Assembly: GCA_023399635.1 (NCBI GenBank)
Contig: JAEWOP010000026.1
Span: 1-8,474 of the forward strand
Reading direction: 5' to 3'
Origin: Pseudomonadota bacterium
GTDB taxonomy: Bacteria; Pseudomonadota; Alphaproteobacteria; Rhizobiales; Rhizobiaceae
DNA length: 8,474 bases
The stretch's first letter is position 1; the number at the start of each line of letters is the position of its first letter. Below the pieces are notes generated by a model. The model was not told where the DNA came from. It made no database searches and saw only the letters and a program-made list of their open reading frames with translations. Positions 1 through 6,077 of the stretch are shown one piece after another. Made by a program: the position numbers and the translations under genes.

Positions 1-240
1 TTCACCTTGTCGCTCGATGATCTGGTGATTGCCAGCTTCACGACAGGGCCGGGAGCAACAACGCTGCCGATCAAGATCTATTCGCAGGTGAGGCTTGGTG
101 TAACCCCGGAGATCAATGCGATCTGCACGATCCTCATAGGCTTAGTCACCATCGGTGTGGTGTTCGCCTCGATCGCGTCGAAGCGAAACGAACTCCGTCG
201 GATTAGAGATGAGCACGTCGCTCTGCGTGGCTCTGCCTGA
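1..240 (+). CDS. potI: Putrescine ABC transporter permease PotI, C-terminal end (5' end outside window)
   Basis: The reading frame is open from base 1 and encodes 79 residues before TGA at 238-240, so only the C-terminus is visible. It begins with FTLSLDDLVIASF, followed by GPGATTLP and VRLGVTPEINA. This is the conserved end of PotC/PotI permeases and is very close to my recollection of E. coli PotI. One hydrophobic segment (about residues 40-58, ICTILIGLVTIGVVFASIA) is the last membrane helix, and a short charged cytoplasmic tail follows. PotI is one of two inner-membrane permeases of the PotFGHI putrescine importer, working with periplasmic PotF, ATPase PotG and permease PotH. Those genes would be expected just upstream, outside the window. 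PotC of the spermidine system is the main alternative; the wording of the motif favours PotI. No T-rich intrinsic terminator follows the gene. Confidence 0.9.
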   Translation, partial: FTLSLDDLVIASFTTGPGATTLPIKIYSQVRLGVTPEINAICTILIGLVTIGVVFASIASKRNELRRIRDEHVALRGSA

Positions 241-246
241 ACGATA

Positions 247-287
247 CCGGTCCCAGGTCAGGGCATAGCGATCGCCATCGGGACCGG
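247..287. repeat. Inverted repeat at the convergent potI/asmA junction (possible terminator-like structure)
   Basis: CCGGTCCC (247-254) is perfectly complementary to GGGACCGG (280-287), with a 25-base loop that itself holds the palindrome GCGATCGC (267-274). The structure begins just after the potI stop and covers the last codons and stop of the asmA-like gene. No run of T follows on either strand, so a classical Rho-independent terminator is not shown. It could serve as a 3'-end stabilising or bidirectional terminator-like hairpin, or be a chance repeat in GC-rich DNA. Confidence 0.35.
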
Positions 288-2087
288 CCACGTGCCGCCG
301 ATAAAGAGCCGCTGTTGAGAAGCATCCGTTGCTGGATCGGTGATGTCGGCAGAGAGCGCAAGGCCGCCGTCGCGATAGGATACGATCCCTGACAATGCTA
401 CTCGTGTATCGACACCTTCTATGGCTGCCGTTTCAAGCCGCGCCACGCCATCGGTGAGGTGCGCCACGAGTTCAAGTCGCTGATAATCGAAAGACTCTCC
501 CTTCGGGTTCCTGAGCGGCGAATAGGTTTGCGTGCCGATGCGCTGCTTGATGACTTCGGGGTTGGCGTCTGGCAGCACCCCAGGTCCGCTGCTGACGCGG
601 AACGTGCCGTCGATGGAGGCAAGTCTCTCAAATGCCACGGGACCAGAGAAGGCGAAATCCATTCCCATCGACCCTCGAGCGATCGGCAAGGGCCCTTGAA
701 TTCCAAGCCCCGCCCAAAGCGCAGCCAGATCGGCATCCCGAATATCCAGGCGGGCGGTGCCGCCCGATTTGAAGCCATCGTTACCTCCAACCAGTTGGCC
801 GGTGATGCGACCACTCGCGGCAGTTCCATCAAGGATGTCGAAGCGAGCTTCGTCGGCTCGCGTCATGATGCTGACTGCCGCGTCCGCAAGAATGAGAGGG
901 CCGGCAGCCGCTTCTTCCCCGGAAATCCGTAGGTCGAGATCCACTAAGGGGGCTGCGTCAAGCTCCATCCCTTCTACCGGAGCGGCTGCAATCGACCCTA
1001 TCATCTTGCCGAGATCGAGTTGGTCGAACGCAAGTGTTCCGCCGATCCGCGGAGGTCCGGCCGGAGGCACTGAAACCTCGAGGCCGCCACTACCGGCTGA
1101 GCCATTGATCGAAAGCTCGATCCCGTCCAGGCGAAGGGACTGCTCCGTTGTGAGAAGCTGCGCACGCAGCGAGAACTGTTCCATATGAGCAATCAGAACG
1201 CTTTCAAGGCCTGCCCAGGCAGCCAGGGCAGGGACGTCGCGTGCCGCCAACTCCAGCGCGCCTGAAGCAAAGCCGTAGTCTGCGAGATTGGCGGAGCCGG
1301 TAAAGCTGCCTGTTACCAGTGCAGAGTTGATACTAGCGTCAAAGCCTGCGGTACTACCGGCCAGCAACAAGAGCGGCTTTGGGGAGGACAAGGCAATCTG
1401 CAGCGTCTCCCCACGAACTTGCGCGGCAAGCTGTGCCGTCGCAGGTGCGGACAGCCGTGGCCAGCTGATCTCTCCGTTGATGCCAGTCGCTCTCCAGGTG
1501 TGGTTCGTTGCAAGGTCAAGAACCTCAATGCGACCGTCTTCAACCTCAATCTCTCCCACCTCGACATCAAGAGCTGGATCCAGTGCCTGTTGCGGACCAG
1601 ATGATGCAAGGCTTCGGGTGGCGGCACTCAGCTGGCCATCATTTACCCATTCCAGCCGGCCCTCCAGATTGCGGACTACAAAGATCTCCGGATTGAGCAG
1701 GCGGAAGTCCTCGAAAACGGCGCGTCCCTGCAATGCCTGGTAGAGGCTGAATTCAGCGGAGAGTTTGGCGACGCGAGACAGGACACGAACGCCATCAGCT
1801 GTGTTCTTGCTGACAGTGATGCGCTCGACGTCAATGCTAGACACCGGCCAGAAACGGATACTGGAGATACCCTCGATCGCGACGTCGTGCCCGGTCCATT
1901 GGGCGATGGCGCGCTCCATGCCACCACGGACCATGGCTGTCTGGATCAGGAACGGCGCCGCCACACGCAAGATCGCGGCGGTCAGGATAACCAAAGCAAG
2001 AACAACAACCAGCGTACGCAGGACACGCCTGAACCACACAGGGGTAGGGCTGCCAAGATAATTCGGACTGCGACGGGTCAAATTCAT
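258..2087 (-). CDS. AsmA-family membrane-anchored protein
   Basis: This 609-residue protein has a basic N-terminus and one membrane anchor (about residues 20-46, LRTLVVVLALVILTAAIL). A large periplasmic region follows. It starts with the AsmA signature: a helix, then WTGHDVAIEG, RFWPVSSIDVERITVS, and further on ALQGRAVFEDFRLLNPEIF. The C-terminal quarter (about residues 490-590) is the conserved AsmA_2-like domain, with SGPGVLPDANPEVIKQRIG and a GVDTRVALSG repeat. The last residues, FIGGTWPVP, are a frequent end of rhizobial AsmA proteins. AsmA-like proteins are bridge-like, inner-membrane-anchored and linked to phospholipid movement and outer-membrane homeostasis in E. coli; the role here is inferred from family. 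The ATG at 2085-2087 is chosen because it places the anchor correctly, but no good Shine-Dalgarno sits before it (nearest GAGG is 14 bases away). The gene is convergent with potI and divergent from acsA2, so it is probably transcribed alone. Confidence 0.85.
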   Translation of the reverse strand: MNLTRRSPNYLGSPTPVWFRRVLRTLVVVLALVILTAAILRVAAPFLIQTAMVRGGMERAIAQWTGHDVAIEGISSIRFWPVSSIDVERITVSKNTADGVRVLSRVAKLSAEFSLYQALQGRAVFEDFRLLNPEIFVVRNLEGRLEWVNDGQLSAATRSLASSGPQQALDPALDVEVGEIEVEDGRIEVLDLATNHTWRATGINGEISWPRLSAPATAQLAAQVRGETLQIALSSPKPLLLLAGSTAGFDASINSALVTGSFTGSANLADYGFASGALELAARDVPALAAWAGLESVLIAHMEQFSLRAQLLTTEQSLRLDGIELSINGSAGSGGLEVSVPPAGPPRIGGTLAFDQLDLGKMIGSIAAAPVEGMELDAAPLVDLDLRISGEEAAAGPLILADAAVSIMTRADEARFDILDGTAASGRITGQLVGGNDGFKSGGTARLDIRDADLAALWAGLGIQGPLPIARGSMGMDFAFSGPVAFERLASIDGTFRVSSGPGVLPDANPEVIKQRIGTQTYSPLRNPKGESFDYQRLELVAHLTDGVARLETAAIEGVDTRVALSGIVSYRDGGLALSADITDPATDASQQRLFIGGTWPVPMAIAMP

Positions 2088-2164
2088 GATGCGAAAGCCG
2101 GCCTCAATACCCGGGGCGGATGCGCCGATTTGGCGATATAGGAAATCCCGCTTCGGTGCAAATT

Positions 2165-2183
2165 GGTCACCTCCCTGACCTCC
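2165..2183 (+). promoter_or_regulatory. CCTCC-rich hairpin in the acsA2 leader (possible anti-Shine-Dalgarno element)
   Basis: GGTCA (2165-2169) pairs with TGACC (2176-2180), leaving the loop CCTCCC; a second CCTCC follows directly (2179-2183). Either copy is complementary to the GGAGG of the acsA2 ribosome binding site at 2228-2232. If the acsA2 transcript starts upstream of this point, the leader could fold to mask or expose the start site. The transcription start is unknown and I could not identify a convincing -35/-10 pair in the 152-base gap, so the regulatory role is an inference. Confidence 0.25.
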
Positions 2184-2227
2184 ATCTTTATCTCGCGTTG
2201 CAGCATGGTATAGAAAGTACAGTGGGT

Positions 2228-2234
2228 GGAGGAG
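2228..2234 (+). promoter_or_regulatory. Ribosome binding site that fixes the acsA2 start
   Basis: GGAGGAG ends five bases before the ATG at 2240. It is a near-perfect Shine-Dalgarno at good spacing and decides the start. An in-frame ATG at 2120 would add 40 residues (MRRFGDIGN and onward) that are not part of the family and would run through the whole intergenic region. Confidence 0.85.
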
Positions 2235-2239
2235 ATCCG

Positions 2240-4192
<1,953 letters not shown>

Positions 4193-4343
4193 GGCTTGTT
4201 GCGGTTTCTCGTTTAGAGCTCGTTAACAGGTAAAGGCAACAGTGCTGAAACGGCGCCCCGACTTGTATACGAGGATATGAAGCGGCGCGCTCCAGGGACA
4301 TGATGTCTTCGACCCACCATGGTGGAACAGCATTGAACTTGAA
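4193..4343. other. Intergenic region between acsA2 and its terminator, no gene seen
   Basis: About 150 bases separate the acsA2 stop from the downstream terminator hairpin. The stretch holds a perfect 12-base palindrome, CCACCATGGTGG (4314-4325). Only tiny ORFs are present: MKRRAPGT from 4277, and a 42-codon frame from 4300 that reads straight through the terminator. Neither looks like a gene. The region is most simply the acsA2 3' untranslated region; a small RNA ending at the terminator is possible but unsupported by a visible promoter. Confidence 0.5.
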
Positions 4344-4368
4344 GGGCGGCTTCGGCCGCCTCCTTTTT
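4344..4368 (+). terminator. Rho-independent terminator downstream of acsA2
   Basis: GGCGGC (4345-4350) pairs perfectly with GCCGCC (4355-4360) around a stable TTCG tetraloop. A G-T wobble at 4344/4361 extends the stem. CC and then five T residues follow (4364-4368), so the orientation fits plus-strand transcription and acsA2 as the user. The T-run overlaps the stop codon (4367-4369) of the convergent permease gene. On the minus strand the same stem is followed by CTTCAAGTTC, a much weaker tail, so it may act only partly for the permease transcript. Confidence 0.85.
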
Positions 4369-6034
4369 AGTGCCGCCGGTCCATTGAACGCGAAACAAGC
4401 ACGGTGGGTATCAGACCTGCCGCGATGATGATCATGGCCGCCACGGACGAGTCCTCGATCTTTGCCCGGGAAGCATCTTCGTAAACAAGCGTCGCCAGCG
4501 TGTTGAAGTTGAACGGGCGAAGCAGAATCGTTGCCGATAGTTCCTTCATGGTTTCGATGAACACCAGCAGCGCTGCTGTTAGCATTGCCGGCTTCATGTT
4601 GGGAAGCAAGACCGTCCGCAGCGTCTGTCCCTGCGTTCGTCCAAGTGTGCGCGATACCATGTCCATGTGGGGAGAAAGCTTCTGGAAGCCCGCATCCAAG
4701 GTCCCCTCTGCCATTGTCATGAAACGCACCGTGCAGGCATAGATGATGGCAAATCCACTGCCGGATAGCAGGAGCCCGGTGGAAATGCCGGCATGGGAGC
4801 GGAGGTATCCGTCCAGCGCGTTGTCGAAGCCCGCAAGAGGTATCAGAACGCCAATCGCAAGCACCGTACCCGGGATCCCGTAGCCGAGAGAGGCAATGCG
4901 GCCCGCAAGTATCGTTCCAGATGAACGCTCGCAACGCGCAGCATAGGAGAGAAGGAACCCGAAGATAACCGCAGCGATCGCTGCCGTGGAGGACACCATG
5001 AGACTGTTGCCAAGCGCGTTCAGCAGGCGCGGGTCGGCGTAGGCGTCGAGGCGACGCAGCGCAAACCCGCCCATGACCGTCACGGGAATGACGAAACCCG
5101 GGATCGCCGGTAGAGCGCATAAAGCCATGGCTAGGGCGGCAGGTGCTCCTTTCAGGCGCGGGCGCGCCATCTCGCGGAAGTTCGCCGTCGTCTTGTTGCT
5201 TGCATACTTCTGACTTCTGCGCGCCATTCGCTCCAGGAAAATGAGCAGCGCCACGACGAGAAGCATGACGGAAGCGATCTGTGCGGCGCCCGCAAGGCTG
5301 CCGCGGTTGAGCCATGTAGAGTAGACGGAAAATGTCAGCGTGTTGATGCCGAGAAACTCCACTGCTCCGATATCGTTCATGGTCTCCATCATCACGAGGC
5401 TGAGGCCTACCATGATGGCGGGACGTGCCATTGGCATCTGGATGCGCCGGAACACCTTGAGAGGCCCTGCACCCAAGGTCCGCGCCACGTCTGCTGCAGC
5501 GCGTCCTTGCATCAGAAATGTCGCGAGGCAGGCGAGGTAAACATAGGGATAGAGGACCGAGCTCAGTACCAGCACCGCGCCACCCATGGACCGGATATCG
5601 GGAAACCAGTAGTCGCGGGAGGTCTGAAAACCGAAAAGGGCGCGGTAGCCTGATTGTAGCGGACCGGTGAAGTCGAAGAACTCTCCAAAGGCGTAAGCTG
5701 CGAGATAGGAGGGGATCGCGAGTGGCAGCACCAGGACGATGGAGAGCATACGCCGCAGCGGGAAGTCGAACGTCGTCACCAGCCATGCGGAAACGATACC
5801 GAAGACGGCAGACACAACGCCCGTGAGCAGCAGAAGTTCGACGGTGCGTCCCGCAGCACGGGGGACGATCGTCGTCATTACATGGCGCCAGCTGTCGTCG
5901 TCACCTGAGAAGGCAATCCAGCCTATGGCGACAATCGGCATGGCAACGAAGGTTGCTGCGATTATCGCCATCCACGTCAGGCGTCGCGTCGGATAACGAA
6001 CTGCGGAAGGCGACGACTGCTGCAAAACCTGCAA
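4367..6034 (-). CDS. Ferric-iron-type ABC transporter permease (fused two-domain, FbpB/SfuB family)
   Basis: This 555-residue inner-membrane protein carries two homologous permease halves, as in FbpB/SfuB/AfuB. Hydrophobic segments lie near residues 21-42, 65-88, 97-117, 150-173 and 252-268 in the first half, and again from about 298 to 546. Each half has an EAA-type loop that docks on the ATPase: VARTLGAGPLKVFRRIQMP (about 183-201) and VSRTLGRTQGQTLRTVLLP (about 460-478). The stretch ETMKELSATILLRPFNFNTL near 494-513 is the ferric-permease hallmark and argues against ThiP or phosphonate permeases. The family passes Fe3+ delivered by a periplasmic binding protein and powered by an ATPase, neither of which is in the window. 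The start is TTG at 6032-6034, with AGAGGA seven bases upstream; the first ATG, at residue 22, falls inside the first membrane helix. The gene lies 43 bases after the kinase stop on the same strand, so the two are probably co-transcribed. Confidence 0.85.
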   Translation of the reverse strand: MQVLQQSSPSAVRYPTRRLTWMAIIAATFVAMPIVAIGWIAFSGDDDSWRHVMTTIVPRAAGRTVELLLLTGVVSAVFGIVSAWLVTTFDFPLRRMLSIVLVLPLAIPSYLAAYAFGEFFDFTGPLQSGYRALFGFQTSRDYWFPDIRSMGGAVLVLSSVLYPYVYLACLATFLMQGRAAADVARTLGAGPLKVFRRIQMPMARPAIMVGLSLVMMETMNDIGAVEFLGINTLTFSVYSTWLNRGSLAGAAQIASVMLLVVALLIFLERMARRSQKYASNKTTANFREMARPRLKGAPAALAMALCALPAIPGFVIPVTVMGGFALRRLDAYADPRLLNALGNSLMVSSTAAIAAVIFGFLLSYAARCERSSGTILAGRIASLGYGIPGTVLAIGVLIPLAGFDNALDGYLRSHAGISTGLLLSGSGFAIIYACTVRFMTMAEGTLDAGFQKLSPHMDMVSRTLGRTQGQTLRTVLLPNMKPAMLTAALLVFIETMKELSATILLRPFNFNTLATLVYEDASRAKIEDSSVAAMIIIAAGLIPTVLVSRSMDRRH

Positions 6035-6038
6035 GTTT

Positions 6039-6062
6039 CAATCCTCTTTAGCCAGAGGATTG
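6039..6062 (-). promoter_or_regulatory. Hairpin that contains the permease Shine-Dalgarno sequence
   Basis: CAATCCTCT (6039-6047, plus strand) is perfectly complementary to AGAGGATTG (6054-6062), giving a 9-bp stem with a 6-base loop. Read on the minus strand, the 3' arm of the stem includes AGAGGA, the only good Shine-Dalgarno for the TTG start at 6034. It lies between the kinase stop (6078) and the permease start. No T-run follows, so it does not look like a terminator; masking of the ribosome binding site is the more natural reading. Function is inferred. Confidence 0.5.
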
Positions 6063-6077
6063 CTAATCGGACGGCTC

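Noticed and set aside
2120..2239. Upstream in-frame ATG that would extend the acetoacetyl-CoA synthetase by 40 residues
   Set aside because: The ATG at 2240 has a near-perfect Shine-Dalgarno and gives the family's usual 650 residues. The extension has no family resemblance.
2088..2239. Sigma-70-like promoter for acsA2 (TATAGA at 2209-2214)
   Set aside because: No acceptable -35 hexamer lies about 17 bases upstream, so I do not call a promoter on either strand from sequence alone.
4277..4428. Tiny ORFs in the acsA2-permease gap (8 codons from 4277; 42 codons from 4300, joined by an ATGA overlap)
   Set aside because: Spacing to Shine-Dalgarno-like bases is poor, the longer one runs through the intrinsic terminator and into the antisense of the permease, and the products show no recognisable features.
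6035..6077. Iron-responsive operator (Fur, Irr or RirA box) before the permease gene
   Set aside because: The 43-base gap contains the hairpin but no match that I recognise to these boxes, and the gene is probably read from the kinase promoter.
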